From Arenimonas soli (GTDB lineage: Bacteria; Pseudomonadota; Gammaproteobacteria; Xanthomonadales; Xanthomonadaceae), in NCBI RefSeq assembly GCF_014643775.1, contig NZ_BMKC01000001.1, forward strand, positions 62,001-126,000: a stretch of 64,000 nucleotides of DNA, given 5' to 3'. The notes beneath the pieces are model-generated. The model ran no database searches. It saw only the letters and a list, made by a program, of their open reading frames with translations, and was not told the DNA's origin. Shown here in pieces: positions 8,398 through 17,986 of this stretch (position 1 is its first letter; every line of letters begins with the position of its first letter). Made by a program: the position numbers and the translations under genes.

Positions 8398-8406
8398 CCC
8401 CGGCAA

Positions 8407-8482
8407 GCCGGCTTAGCTCAGCAGGCAGAGCAACCGCCTTGTAAGCGGTAGGTCCCCGGTTCGATTCCGGGAGCCGGCACCA
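8407..8482 (+). tRNA. tRNA-Thr (anticodon TGT), CCA encoded
   Basis: A full cloverleaf of 76 nt. Acceptor GCCGGCT pairs with AGCCGGC; the D arm is GCTC/GAGC; the anticodon stem ACCGC/GCGGT encloses CTTGTAA with anticodon TGT, which reads ACA and related Thr codons; the T arm is CCCGG/CCGGG around TTCGATT. Discriminator A and the CCA end are encoded at 8479-8482. The next gene's ribosome-binding site begins immediately after the CCA. Confidence 0.96.
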
Positions 8483-8500
8483 GGGAGGCCCGCATCACGC

Positions 8501-11500
8501 ATGGGGAGTGATCGCATCGGGAACCAGGCCAGGCCAACCGCCGTTCCCGGCGGCGAACGCGCCGTGCTCGCGATGGCTTTCCTGCCCCTGCTTGTCGCGC
8601 TGGTCGAATGGCTGGCCTGGGATGCCGCGCTTCCGGGCGGCTGGCCTGGCGGCCTGTCCTTGCTGGCGCCGCTGCTGGCCGGCGCGGGCGTGCATTTCCG
8701 GGCCGACCGCCGCAGCTGGATGCTGCTCGCCTGGGGGCTGGGTTTCGCCAGCCTGGCCGTGCTGTGGCTGGCCTGGCCGGCCCCGGCCGGGCAGGGCCCG
8801 CGCACGGTCGCGCCCTGGCTGGCGGCCATGGCCGCGGCGATCGGCATCGGCGCCAAAGTCGGCGGCAATGCGCCGGCGGTGGGGCTGGTGGCGCGTTCGC
8901 TCGGCGGGCTCCTGGTTACCCTGGGCACGCTGTCGATCCTCTCGGTCTTCGACGACACGCCGTCCGGCCCCCTCGCGCTGGGCCTGGGTCCGGCGCTTGC
9001 GTACGTGGCCCTGGGGGCCTGGCTGATGGCACGCGACCTCGAGGCCGGCCCCCTGCGCACGTTGCGCATCTGCACTGCCCTGCTGGCTGGCCTGGCCCTG
9101 CTGGTGATGACCGGCTGGTGGCTGCACGTGCCCTATATCGTGCAGGGCGGCACCGACTACGTGCCGATGCAGTTCAACACGGCGATGAGCGCGCTGTTGA
9201 TCGCCGCCGCCCTGCGCCTGCTCGCGGCCGGCCGCCGGAACCTGGCGCTGCTGCCGCTGGCGCCGGTGATCATCTTCTGCGTCGCCAGCTTGCTGGAGGA
9301 ATACACCGGTCTGGTGCTGGGAACCGGCGAATGGCTGGTCCGGCACGGCATCGTCGCCGAAGGCGTGGTCCCCGGAAGCATGGCGCCCAACACCGCGATC
9401 GCCTTCCTGCTGGCCTGCCTGGGCATCGCCCTGGCCCCGTCGGGCGGCAAGGGCAGCCCGACCCGCTGGTCGGCCACCTGGGCCTGTGGCTTCGTCACCG
9501 CGATGATCGCGCTGATCGTGCTGGCGGGTTACCTGATGCACGTGCCGGTGCTGCGTGGCTGGGGCGGGTCCACGCCGATGGCGCTGATGACCTCGCTGGC
9601 GCTGCTGCTCATCGGCATCGGGCTGGGCGCGGGTGGCTCCGAATACCGCAGGATGATGTCGCAGCGGGCCGGCTGGCTGCCGCTGGTGGTCGCCGGGTCG
9701 GCGATCGGTGTTTCGCTGCTGGTCTGGTTCGCGATCGACCGGGACCAGGCCGCACGCCGCGAGGCCGTGCTGCAGCGCCAGTCCGACCTGGTCGAGCAGG
9801 TGGTGCAAAGCGGCGTCCGGGATCGCAGCAACGCGCTGCGGCGCATGGCCCTGCGCATGGCCGACGCCGGCGAGGAAACGGGACGCGGGGAACTGTTCGA
9901 ACTCGACGCGGAAATCTACCTGCAGGACTTCCCGGCCTTCGTGACCCTGATCTGGACCGATGCCGACGCCACCGTCCTGCGCCAGCGCACGCGGCCGGGC
10001 GAGGGCGTGGACGTGGTCGGCCGCGGGCTCGACTTCGACCCCATGCGCGAACGCCTGTTCGACCAGGTGCGGCGCGAAGGCGGGGTGCGGGAGTCGCCGC
10101 CCATGGGCCTGCTCGACGGCAGCGTCGGCGAGCTGCTGGTGGCGCCGCTGCGGCACAACGGGGAGTTGGAAGGCTTCCTGGTCGCGGTGGTCAAGTACGA
10201 GGCCTTGTTCGCACGCGTCCTCGAGAACACAGCGCCGGAGAACGCCCTGCTGCTTCGCCACGGCAGCCAGGTTCTGTACGCGCGCGGCACGCCGCCGGCC
10301 GGTGCCGCGCCGCTGGTCAGGTCCATCCAGGGCGCGGGCGCCACCTTGGAACTGAGCCTCTGGCCCGACTCGACCAGGCCGTCGCCGCTGGCCAACGTGC
10401 TGCTGTTCACCGGCCTGATCACCGGCGGCCTGGTGGCGCTGGCGCTGCGGCTGGCGGGCCTGGCCCGCGAGCGCGCCGAGGTGGCCGAGCGCCGGGGCCG
10501 CGAACTGGCGGCGCAGGTGGACGAAGCCGAGCGCGCCCGCGCCGCCCTGGACGAAGCCGAGCAGGAACTGTCCTCGGTCTTCGAAAGCATCAGCGACGCT
10601 TTCTACACACTCGACCGCGACTGGCGCTTCGTGTTCGTCAATCCGCGCGCCGAACAGCTGATGCAGCGTGCGCGCGAGCAACTGCTCGGCGAGAGCGTCT
10701 GGGACGCCTTCCCGGAGGCCGTCGGGACGATCATCGAGCAGCGCTTCCGGGCGGCGGTCAGCGAAGGCGTCGCCGGCGAGTTCGAGGTCTATTTCCCGCC
10801 GCTCGAAAGCTGGTTTGTCGCCCGCTGCTATCCGCACCCTCAGGGCCTGGCGGTCTATTTCCAGGACATTTCCGCCCGCAAGCGCGCCGAGGCATCGGCC
10901 CAGCAGGCCACGGCGGCCTCCGAGCGCGCCCAGCGCATGGCGCGCCTGGGCAGCTGGGAACAGGACCTGGCGACTGGCGAACTGCACCTTTCCCAGGAAG
11001 CGGAGTCGATCTTCGGCCTGGGTCCGGGCCAGGCCATCCGGAGTTTCCCGGAGCTGCTCAAGCACGTGCACTTCGAGGACCGCAAGCGCCTCGGAGAAGC
11101 CAGGCACCGCCTGCAGACGGGCGAAGCCACCGACCTGGAAATCGAATACCGCATCCTGCATCCCGACGGCGAAACCCGGCAGGTGCGGGAGCTGGGCATG
11201 CTGGTGCGCAATTCCGCCGGCGAGCCGGTGGCGGCCTCGGGCGCCATCCAGGACACCACGGACCAGCAGCATGCGGAAAACGCCCTGCGCGAACTTTCCC
11301 GGCGGCTCGAACAATCGCTGGTGATGAACCGCCTGGTGCTGGAGAACTCGCTGGATGTCATCTGCGTGCTCGATGCCAACGGCCGCTTCACCCAGGTATC
11401 GACGGCCTCGGAGTCGGTCTGGGGTTTTTCGCCGGGCGAGCTGGTCGGGCGGGCGCATTTCGACCTGGCGCATCCGGATGACCGCGCCCACACCCTGCGC

Positions 11501-14500
11501 GAGGGTGCCGCTGTCCTGGCCGGCCGGCCCACGGTGGACTTCCGCAACCGGGTGGTGCGCAAGGACGGGCGGGTGGTGTCCATGCAGTGGTCGGCGGTGT
11601 GGTCGGCGCGCGACCGGATGATGTTCGCCATCGCCCGCGACGTCACCGAGGCCAGTCGCCAGTCCGAGGCCCTGCAGCAGGCCAAGGCCAGCCTGCAGCG
11701 TGCACAGAAGATCGCGCGCATGGGGGCCTGGGAGTTCGATATTCCCGCCAATGAGCTGCACTGGTCGGAAGAGGTCTACCGGCTCTTCGAAGTGCGCCCG
11801 GAGGAGTTCGCCGGCAATTTCGAGGCCTTCGCCGCGCGCGTGCATCCCGACGACCTGGCCATGCTGCAAAAGGCCCAGGCGCGCACGGTGGCCGGCAAGG
11901 GCGACCTCGACGTCGAGCACCGCATCCTGCTGCCCGGTGGCGGCATCGGCTACGTGCACGAGCGCGCGCAGCTGCTTCGCGACGACCAGGGGCGGCCCTG
12001 GAAGCTGGCCGGCAGCGTCCAGGACATCACCGAACGCAAGCGCGCGCAGGCGCTGGAAGACGGCCAGCGCCGCATCCTGGCCGCCATCGCCGCCCGGCGG
12101 CCGCTGGGCGAGAACCTGATGGCACTGGTCCGCCTGGCCGAGCGCCAGATGCCGGGCGCGCTGAGTTCGGTGCTGCTGCTTGACGAGGCCGGTGAACATG
12201 TCCGGGTCGGTGCCGCGCCCAACCTGCCGTCCGAATACAACGCCGCGATCCATGGCCTGGCGATCGGTCCCAACGCCGGCTCCTGCGGCACGGCGGCGTT
12301 CCGCGGCGAGCGCGTGGTGGTGTCGGACATCGACAGCGACCCGCTCTGGGCCGACTACCTGCCCCTGGTGCAGCCACACGGGCTCAAGGCCTGCTGGTCC
12401 ACGCCGGTCAAGGCCTCGGACGGCCGCGTAGTGGCCACGTTCGCCACTTACTATCTCGACGCGCGCGAACCCCGCGACGCCGAGCTCGAACTGATCGATG
12501 GCCTTGCGGCGCTGTGTGCGGTGGCGATCGAGCACGACGCGGCGTTCCAGTCGATCAACGCCGGCCAGCAGCGGTTCCGGTCGCTGTTCGACGAACATCC
12601 GGACGTGGTCTATTCGCTCGACCTCGACGGCCGCTTCACCGAGGTCAACGAACAGTTCCAGCGGGTGGCGGGCGTGCGCCCCGAAGACGTGCTGGGGCGG
12701 CCGTTCGACGAACACGTGCTGGACTCGGAGCGCGACGTGGTCCGTGCGCACTTCGTCGCCGCCACCCACGGCGAGGCGCGCAGCTACGAAATGACCGGGG
12801 TCGCGGCCGACGGCCGCCGGGTCGAGATGCGGGTGAGCAACCTGCCGATCATCGTCGATGGCCGGGTGACCGGCGTGTTCGGCATCGCCCAGGACATCAG
12901 CCTGCTGCGCAAGCACCAGCGCGAACTGTCGGACGCGCTCGACGGCGCGGAAACGCTAAGCCAGCAGCTGCACCGCCTTAGCGAAGCCTCGATCGCGGTC
13001 AACCGCGACCTCGACGAAGACACGCTATACCAGCAGTTGGTGGACCGGGCGAGGGAGATCATCGGCGCGCACCAGGCGGTGGTCAGCGTGGAAACCGCCG
13101 ATGGCCGCGGCCAGTTGCTCAATGCGGTGTCGCTGTCGGACAAGTACGCGCAGTGGCGCGAGTACGACGTGCCCATCGACGGAAGCGGTATCTACGCCCT
13201 GGTCGGTGAGCGTCAACAGCCGATGCGCATGACCCAGGCCGAACTGGAAGCGCATCCGCGCTGGCGGAATTTCGGCCCCGAATCGGACCGGCATCCGCCG
13301 ATGCGCGGCTGGCTGGCCGTGCCGATGGTCGGCAGCGACGGCAAGACCCTGGGCATCCTGCAGCTGAGCGACAAGCTGCGCGGCGAGTTCAACGAGGACG
13401 ACGAGCAGGTCGCGCTGCAGTTCTCGCAGATGGCCGTGATCGCCATCGAGCGCGCGCGGCTGCTGGCCAAGCTGCAGGTGCGCGACCGCTTCTTCGAAAT
13501 GTCACTGGAAGTCTTCGTGGTCTACGACCCCGCGACCGGGCGCTGGGTGCAGGTGAACCAGATGCTGGCCGACATCACCGGCTATAGCCGCGAGGAACTG
13601 GTCTCGCGCCCGATCCTGGAGTTCATCCATCCCGACGATGCCGAGCCCACCAGCGAACGCTCGCGCAACCACGGCCGGCGCCAGCCGGTGAACACCCGGT
13701 TCGTGAACCGCTACGTGCGCCGCGACGGGGGCGTGCGCTGGATGGAATGGATGTCGGCGCCATCGAGCGACGGCCTGGTCTATGCGGTCGGACGCGACAT
13801 CACCCAGCGGCTGCAGGCCGAGGCGACCCTGCGCCAGACCCTGGCCGATCTCAATGCGCGCAACCGGGAACTGCAGGACTTCGCCTTCATCGCCTCGCAC
13901 GACCTGCAGGAACCGCTGCGCAAGATCCGCGCCTTTGCCGACCGCCTGCAGCAAAAGCACGCCGGCTCCCTGGCGCCGGAGGCCCGGGAGTACCTGGACC
14001 GGACCAGCCAAGCGGCCAACCGCATGCAGGTTCTGATCAGCGACCTGCTGGCCTATTCACGCGTAGCCGCGCGCGGCAAGCCCTTCACTCAGGTGAAGCT
14101 CGACGCGGTGCTGGCCGGGGTGCTCGACGACCTCGAAACCAGCCTCGAGACCAGCGGCGGCCGGGTCGAGGCCGGACCACTGCCCGAAATCGAAGCCGAC
14201 GCCACCCAGATGCGCCAGCTGTTCCAGAACCTGCTCTCGAACGCCCTGAAGTTCCGGTCGCCCGACCGGCCGCCGGTGGTACGTGTGAGTGCTGAGGTGG
14301 ACGACGGGGTGGACGGTCCGGGCTGGATCCTGCGTTTTACCGACAATGGCATCGGTTTCGAGCCCCGCCACGCCGACAAGATGTTCGCGCCGTTCCAGCG
14401 CCTGCATGCCCGCCAGGCCTACGAGGGCACCGGCATCGGCCTGGCGATCGTGCGCAGGATCGTGGAGCGGCATCGCGGCGCCATCCAGGCCCAGGGTCGG

Positions 14501-14590
14501 CCGGGCGAGGGGGCGAGCTTCGTCATTCGCCTGCCCGCGCGCCAGCCCGCCGGAACGGACGGGCTGGCGGTTCCGCTCTCGGAACCGTAG
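8501..14590 (+). CDS. Very large multi-sensor histidine kinase (CHASE-like, six PAS, two GAF)
   Basis: A 2029-residue kinase. Residues 20-415 form a multi-pass membrane region with two related motifs (WWLHVPYIVQGG and YLMHVPVLRGWGG). Residues 415-600 look like an extracytoplasmic CHASE-type domain closed by a further membrane segment. Then come PAS domains at about 688, 812, 943 and 1073, GAF at 1186-1350, PAS at 1355, GAF at 1486-1655 and PAS at 1661. The kinase core has His1800 in ASHDLQEPLRKI, N box QNLLSNALKF, DNGIGFE and GTGIGLAIV. This core type resembles phytochrome-like kinases that pair with Rcp1 regulators, and such a regulator follows. I see no chromophore Cys in the GAFs. The ATG lies 18 nt after tRNA-Thr, with GGGAGG 12 nt ahead. 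Confidence 0.9.
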   Translation: MGSDRIGNQARPTAVPGGERAVLAMAFLPLLVALVEWLAWDAALPGGWPGGLSLLAPLLAGAGVHFRADRRSWMLLAWGLGFASLAVLWLAWPAPAGQGPRTVAPWLAAMAAAIGIGAKVGGNAPAVGLVARSLGGLLVTLGTLSILSVFDDTPSGPLALGLGPALAYVALGAWLMARDLEAGPLRTLRICTALLAGLALLVMTGWWLHVPYIVQGGTDYVPMQFNTAMSALLIAAALRLLAAGRRNLALLPLAPVIIFCVASLLEEYTGLVLGTGEWLVRHGIVAEGVVPGSMAPNTAIAFLLACLGIALAPSGGKGSPTRWSATWACGFVTAMIALIVLAGYLMHVPVLRGWGGSTPMALMTSLALLLIGIGLGAGGSEYRRMMSQRAGWLPLVVAGSAIGVSLLVWFAIDRDQAARREAVLQRQSDLVEQVVQSGVRDRSNALRRMALRMADAGEETGRGELFELDAEIYLQDFPAFVTLIWTDADATVLRQRTRPGEGVDVVGRGLDFDPMRERLFDQVRREGGVRESPPMGLLDGSVGELLVAPLRHNGELEGFLVAVVKYEALFARVLENTAPENALLLRHGSQVLYARGTPPAGAAPLVRSIQGAGATLELSLWPDSTRPSPLANVLLFTGLITGGLVALALRLAGLARERAEVAERRGRELAAQVDEAERARAALDEAEQELSSVFESISDAFYTLDRDWRFVFVNPRAEQLMQRAREQLLGESVWDAFPEAVGTIIEQRFRAAVSEGVAGEFEVYFPPLESWFVARCYPHPQGLAVYFQDISARKRAEASAQQATAASERAQRMARLGSWEQDLATGELHLSQEAESIFGLGPGQAIRSFPELLKHVHFEDRKRLGEARHRLQTGEATDLEIEYRILHPDGETRQVRELGMLVRNSAGEPVAASGAIQDTTDQQHAENALRELSRRLEQSLVMNRLVLENSLDVICVLDANGRFTQVSTASESVWGFSPGELVGRAHFDLAHPDDRAHTLREGAAVLAGRPTVDFRNRVVRKDGRVVSMQWSAVWSARDRMMFAIARDVTEASRQSEALQQAKASLQRAQKIARMGAWEFDIPANELHWSEEVYRLFEVRPEEFAGNFEAFAARVHPDDLAMLQKAQARTVAGKGDLDVEHRILLPGGGIGYVHERAQLLRDDQGRPWKLAGSVQDITERKRAQALEDGQRRILAAIAARRPLGENLMALVRLAERQMPGALSSVLLLDEAGEHVRVGAAPNLPSEYNAAIHGLAIGPNAGSCGTAAFRGERVVVSDIDSDPLWADYLPLVQPHGLKACWSTPVKASDGRVVATFATYYLDAREPRDAELELIDGLAALCAVAIEHDAAFQSINAGQQRFRSLFDEHPDVVYSLDLDGRFTEVNEQFQRVAGVRPEDVLGRPFDEHVLDSERDVVRAHFVAATHGEARSYEMTGVAADGRRVEMRVSNLPIIVDGRVTGVFGIAQDISLLRKHQRELSDALDGAETLSQQLHRLSEASIAVNRDLDEDTLYQQLVDRAREIIGAHQAVVSVETADGRGQLLNAVSLSDKYAQWREYDVPIDGSGIYALVGERQQPMRMTQAELEAHPRWRNFGPESDRHPPMRGWLAVPMVGSDGKTLGILQLSDKLRGEFNEDDEQVALQFSQMAVIAIERARLLAKLQVRDRFFEMSLEVFVVYDPATGRWVQVNQMLADITGYSREELVSRPILEFIHPDDAEPTSERSRNHGRRQPVNTRFVNRYVRRDGGVRWMEWMSAPSSDGLVYAVGRDITQRLQAEATLRQTLADLNARNRELQDFAFIASHDLQEPLRKIRAFADRLQQKHAGSLAPEAREYLDRTSQAANRMQVLISDLLAYSRVAARGKPFTQVKLDAVLAGVLDDLETSLETSGGRVEAGPLPEIEADATQMRQLFQNLLSNALKFRSPDRPPVVRVSAEVDDGVDGPGWILRFTDNGIGFEPRHADKMFAPFQRLHARQAYEGTGIGLAIVRRIVERHRGAIQAQGRPGEGASFVIRLPARQPAGTDGLAVPLSEP

Positions 14591-14625
14591 AGTCGAGCGA
14601 GCCTGACCAAGGACCCCGTCCCGCG

Positions 14626-15093
14626 ATGAACAGCCCGCGCCAGCCCATCACGATCCTGATGGCGGATGACGATCCCGATGACCGCCTGATGACCCAGGAG
14701 GCCTTCGCCGAATGCCGGCTGAGCAATCCGCTTCACTTCGTCACCGACGGCGAGGAACTGCTGGACTACCTGCACCGCCGCGGCCAGTACGGGGACGACA
14801 TTGCCTATCCGATGCCGGGCCTGGTGCTGCTGGACCTGAACATGCCGCGCAAGGATGGCCGCGAGGTCCTGCGCGAGATCAAGGCCGACCCGAAGCTGCG
14901 CTCGATCCCGGTGGTCATCCTCACCACGTCCAAGGCCGAAGAGGACGTGATCCGCAGCTACCGGGACGGCGTCAATTCCTTCATCTCCAAACCGGTCACG
15001 TTCACGGCCCTGATCGATGTCGTGCAGACCCTTGGCAAGTACTGGCTGCAGGTTGTCGACCTGCCACCCGACGCCGGGGAGGACGCCTCTTGA
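14626..15093 (+). CDS. Rcp1-like single-domain response regulator
   Basis: A 155-residue stand-alone receiver. The acidic cluster is MADDDPDDRLM, the phospho-acceptor is Asp70 in LVLLDLNMPRKDG, the switch Thr is in VVILTTSKAEED, and the conserved Lys is in ISKPVTF. The DLNMPRKDGREVL and TTSKAEEDV signatures are those of Rcp1-type partners of bacteriophytochromes and phytochrome-like kinases. It lies 35 nt after the giant kinase and its stop overlaps the next start (TTGA). It probably carries phosphate between the kinase and a downstream target, or acts by protein contact, since it has no output domain. Confidence 0.9.
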   Translation: MNSPRQPITILMADDDPDDRLMTQEAFAECRLSNPLHFVTDGEELLDYLHRRGQYGDDIAYPMPGLVLLDLNMPRKDGREVLREIKADPKLRSIPVVILTTSKAEEDVIRSYRDGVNSFISKPVTFTALIDVVQTLGKYWLQVVDLPPDAGEDAS

Positions 15094-17519
15094 ACGACGG
15101 GGTGCTCCGGGTTCTGGTCGTCGACGACGACGAAGAAGACTTCCTGATCCTGCGCGACCTGCTGGCGGACTATCCGCAGGGTCGGTTCGAGCTTGAATGG
15201 GTGGGCACGCTGGCGGAAGGCGTCGAAGCCCTGCGCGCGTCCCGCCATGACGTGTACCTGGTCGATTACCACCTGGGTCCCGACAACGGCATGGACCTGG
15301 TGCGCATGGCGGTGGCCGAAGGCAGCGCCCATCGCCCGGTGATCATGCTCACCGGCCAGGGCAACCCGGACGTGGACCGCGAGGCGCTGGCCGCGGGCGC
15401 GTCCGATTACCTGGTCAAGGGACACATCGACTCCGAGAAGCTGGCGCGCTCGCTGCGCTACGCAGCCGAACGCGCCCGTCAGATCGCCGAGATCGAAGAC
15501 GGAAAGCAGCGCTACCGCCAGTTGTTCGAGCTCAACCCCTTCCCGATCTGGGTCTACGACGCGGACGACTTCCGCTTCGTCGCGGTCAACGACGCGATGG
15601 TGGCCAATTACGGCTACAGCCGCGAAGAACTGCGGGACATGACCATCTTCGACATCCGTGCCCCCGACGAAGCGGCGCGGCTGGAATCCTTCCTGGGCGA
15701 ACAGGGCGGCCGGTCGGGCCATGCCGGCGTCTGGCGGCACCGGCGCAAGGACGGCAGCTTTCTCTGGGCCGACATCACCTTCCATCCGGTCGAACTCGAC
15801 GGCAGGACCTGCCGCATGGTCATCGCCCACGACATCACCGGGCAGCGCGAGGCCCAGGAGCGCCTGCTGTTGCTGCAGCGCGCGGTCGAGTCGAGCATGA
15901 ACGGCATCGTCATCGCCGACGCCCAGTCCGGCGACCTGCCCATCATCTACGTCAACCCGGCTTTCGAGGCACTCACCGGCTACGAATCGGACGAAGTGAT
16001 CGGCCGCAACTGCCGCTTCCTGCAGGGCGGGGAAACCCGCCAGCCGGAACTGGAAATCCTTCGTCGCGCGCTGGCCGAAGGCAACGACTGCAACGTCATC
16101 CTGCACAACGTCCGCAAGGACGGCGAGCTGTTCTGGAACCACCTGTTCATCTCGCCGGTACGCGACGACGGCGGCAGCATCACCCACTTCGTCGGCATCC
16201 AGAACGACCTGACCGAGCGTCGCCAGGTCGAAGCCGAGCTGGCCTACGCGGCCAACCACGATCCGGTGACCGCGCTGCCGCGCTACCCGATGCTGGAAAC
16301 GGCCATCGGCCGCCTGCTTGAAAACGAAGAAGCCGAACTGTCGGTGCTGTTCATCGACATCGACCACTTCCACGCCATCAATGAATCCATGGGCCACATC
16401 ATTGGCGACGAGGCGCTGCGCCTGGTGTCCGAACGCCTGCGCGACGTCCTGGGCGGGCCGGACTACCTGGCGCGTTTCGCCGGCGACGAGTTCGTCGCCC
16501 TGGTGCCGGACGCGCCGCGTGAAAAAGTGCTCGAGGTCGCCGAATCGCTGCGCCAGGCCGTGGCCCAGCCCATCGAAGGCGATGGCTACAGCCTCTACCT
16601 GACGGCCAGCATCGGCATCGCCCGTTCGCCGCTGCATGGCGACAGCGGCACCGACCTGCTGCGTCGCGCCGAGGCCGCGATGAGCCGCGCCAAGCGCGAA
16701 GGCCGGGACGTCGTCTGCGAATTCTCCACCCTGCAGATGCAGGAACTCGAAGACCGCCTGGTGCTGGGTGCGCGCCTGCGCGAAGCGGTGACGCGGGACG
16801 AACTGCAGCTGCACTACCAGCCCCAGCTCGACGCCACCAGCCGGCGCATCACCGGTTTCGAGGCCCTGCTGCGCTGGAACAGCCACGACCTGGGTCCGGT
16901 GCCGCCGGGTCGTTTCATCCCCATCGCCGAATCCCTGGGGCTGATGCCGGAGCTGGGCCTGTGGGTGCTGGACGAAGCCTGCCGGCAGCTGCGGGCCTGG
17001 CGCGACCAGGGCAGGGAGGGTTTCACCGTGGCGGTGAACTTCTCGGCCCACCAGCTGCAGCGCCCGGACATCGTGCAGCGCGTGCAGGAAGCGCTCGAGC
17101 GCCACGCCGTGCCGCGCGGGATGCTCGAAATCGAGCTGACCGAAAGTTCGCTGATGGAAAACGTGGACCGGGTGAAGGGCCGGCTGGCCGAGATAAAGGC
17201 CCTGGGCGTGTCGCTTTCCCTCGACGACTTCGGCACCGGCTATTCCAGCCTGGCCTACCTCAAGCAGTTCTCGCTCGACAAGCTCAAGATCGACCGGAGT
17301 TTCGTGACCGAACTGCCCGACAACGCCGCCGACGCCGCCATCGCCCGCACCATCGTCGCGGTCGGCCACGAGCTGCACATGGTGGTGGCGGCCGAGGGCG
17401 TGGAAACCCAGGCCCAGGCCGACTTCCTGCGTGAGATGGGCTGCGACGAGCTGCAGGGCTACCACTTTGGCCGCCCGGCCCCGGCGGCCGAGATCGAAGC
17501 GCGCTTCCCGCGCGACTGA
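15090..17519 (+). CDS. REC-PAS-LOV-GGDEF-EAL protein (putative blue-light c-di-GMP enzyme)
   Basis: About 809 residues from TTG 15090, preceded by GGGGAGGA and overlapping the upstream stop. Residues 1-125 are a receiver (LVVDDDEED; YLVDYHLGPDNG). PAS follows at 138-255. Residues 264-385 are a LOV domain: NPAFEALTGY, the photo-adduct motif GRNCRFLQGG with Cys308, HNVRKDGELFWN and FVGIQNDLT, so the flavin contacts are kept. GGDEF (388-545) has AGDEF at 464-468, a common variant. EAL (about 560-805) keeps EALLRWN at 591 and DDFGTGYSSLAYLKQF, so phosphodiesterase activity is expected. Light and phosphorylation may both set c-di-GMP output. Which of the two activities dominates cannot be told from sequence. 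Confidence 0.9.
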   Translation: MNDGVLRVLVVDDDEEDFLILRDLLADYPQGRFELEWVGTLAEGVEALRASRHDVYLVDYHLGPDNGMDLVRMAVAEGSAHRPVIMLTGQGNPDVDREALAAGASDYLVKGHIDSEKLARSLRYAAERARQIAEIEDGKQRYRQLFELNPFPIWVYDADDFRFVAVNDAMVANYGYSREELRDMTIFDIRAPDEAARLESFLGEQGGRSGHAGVWRHRRKDGSFLWADITFHPVELDGRTCRMVIAHDITGQREAQERLLLLQRAVESSMNGIVIADAQSGDLPIIYVNPAFEALTGYESDEVIGRNCRFLQGGETRQPELEILRRALAEGNDCNVILHNVRKDGELFWNHLFISPVRDDGGSITHFVGIQNDLTERRQVEAELAYAANHDPVTALPRYPMLETAIGRLLENEEAELSVLFIDIDHFHAINESMGHIIGDEALRLVSERLRDVLGGPDYLARFAGDEFVALVPDAPREKVLEVAESLRQAVAQPIEGDGYSLYLTASIGIARSPLHGDSGTDLLRRAEAAMSRAKREGRDVVCEFSTLQMQELEDRLVLGARLREAVTRDELQLHYQPQLDATSRRITGFEALLRWNSHDLGPVPPGRFIPIAESLGLMPELGLWVLDEACRQLRAWRDQGREGFTVAVNFSAHQLQRPDIVQRVQEALERHAVPRGMLEIELTESSLMENVDRVKGRLAEIKALGVSLSLDDFGTGYSSLAYLKQFSLDKLKIDRSFVTELPDNAADAAIARTIVAVGHELHMVVAAEGVETQAQADFLREMGCDELQGYHFGRPAPAAEIEARFPRD

Positions 17520-17590
17520 ACGAGGCCGGGTGGCCAGCCGGCCACCGCGAGGAATATCCTGTAAGGCCCCGTTTCAAAGGAGCCGTCGCC

Positions 17591-17986
17591 ATGCGTCGCC
17601 TCATACCGCTTTCCCTGCTGTTGCTCGTGATGCCGATGACCGCCCTGGCCGGCCGCCCGGCGGTGTCGCCGGCCGCCGTCGCCGAGATCACCGCGCGCGA
17701 AGACGCGCCCCTGCTGCTCGACGTGCGCACCCCGGAAGAATTCGCCCAGGGCCACCTGCCCGGCGCCGTGCTGATCCCGCACGACCAGCTGGCCGCGCGC
17801 CTGGATGAAATCGACCGCGACCGCTGGGTGCTGGTGTATTGCCGCAGCGGCAAGCGCGCCGGCACCGCCCAGGACATCCTGGAAGAGGCCGGCATCGAGG
17901 TGCGCCAGGTCGAGGGCAGCTGGCTGCGCTGGCAGGAAGAAGGCCGCCCGGTGCAGGCGCCGGCCAAGGCGGAGGCCGCCGAATGA
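17591..17986 (+). CDS. Exported rhodanese-like sulfurtransferase
   Basis: A 131-residue protein with a signal peptide (LIPLSLLLLVMPMTALAG) and one rhodanese domain. The active-site loop is YCRSGKRAG with the nucleophilic Cys in CRSGKR, preceded by LLLDVRTPEEFAQGHLPGA. This resembles periplasmic PspE-type rhodaneses that move sulfane sulfur. AAAGGAG precedes the ATG. Its stop overlaps the arginase start (ATGA), so the two are translationally coupled; the reason for pairing with arginase is not evident. Confidence 0.88.
   Translation: MRRLIPLSLLLLVMPMTALAGRPAVSPAAVAEITAREDAPLLLDVRTPEEFAQGHLPGAVLIPHDQLAARLDEIDRDRWVLVYCRSGKRAGTAQDILEEAGIEVRQVEGSWLRWQEEGRPVQAPAKAEAAE

Noticed and set aside
8495-12916. 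A 1473-codon open frame on the minus strand opposite the giant kinase
   Set aside because: It mirrors the codon bias of the GC-rich kinase gene; its translation is Arg/Gln/His-rich with no domain pattern, while the plus strand shows clear PAS, GAF and kinase motifs.
14958-17465. An 835-codon minus-strand frame opposite the LOV-GGDEF-EAL gene
   Set aside because: It is a His/Gln/Val-rich shadow of the plus-strand gene; no initiation signals or domains are visible.
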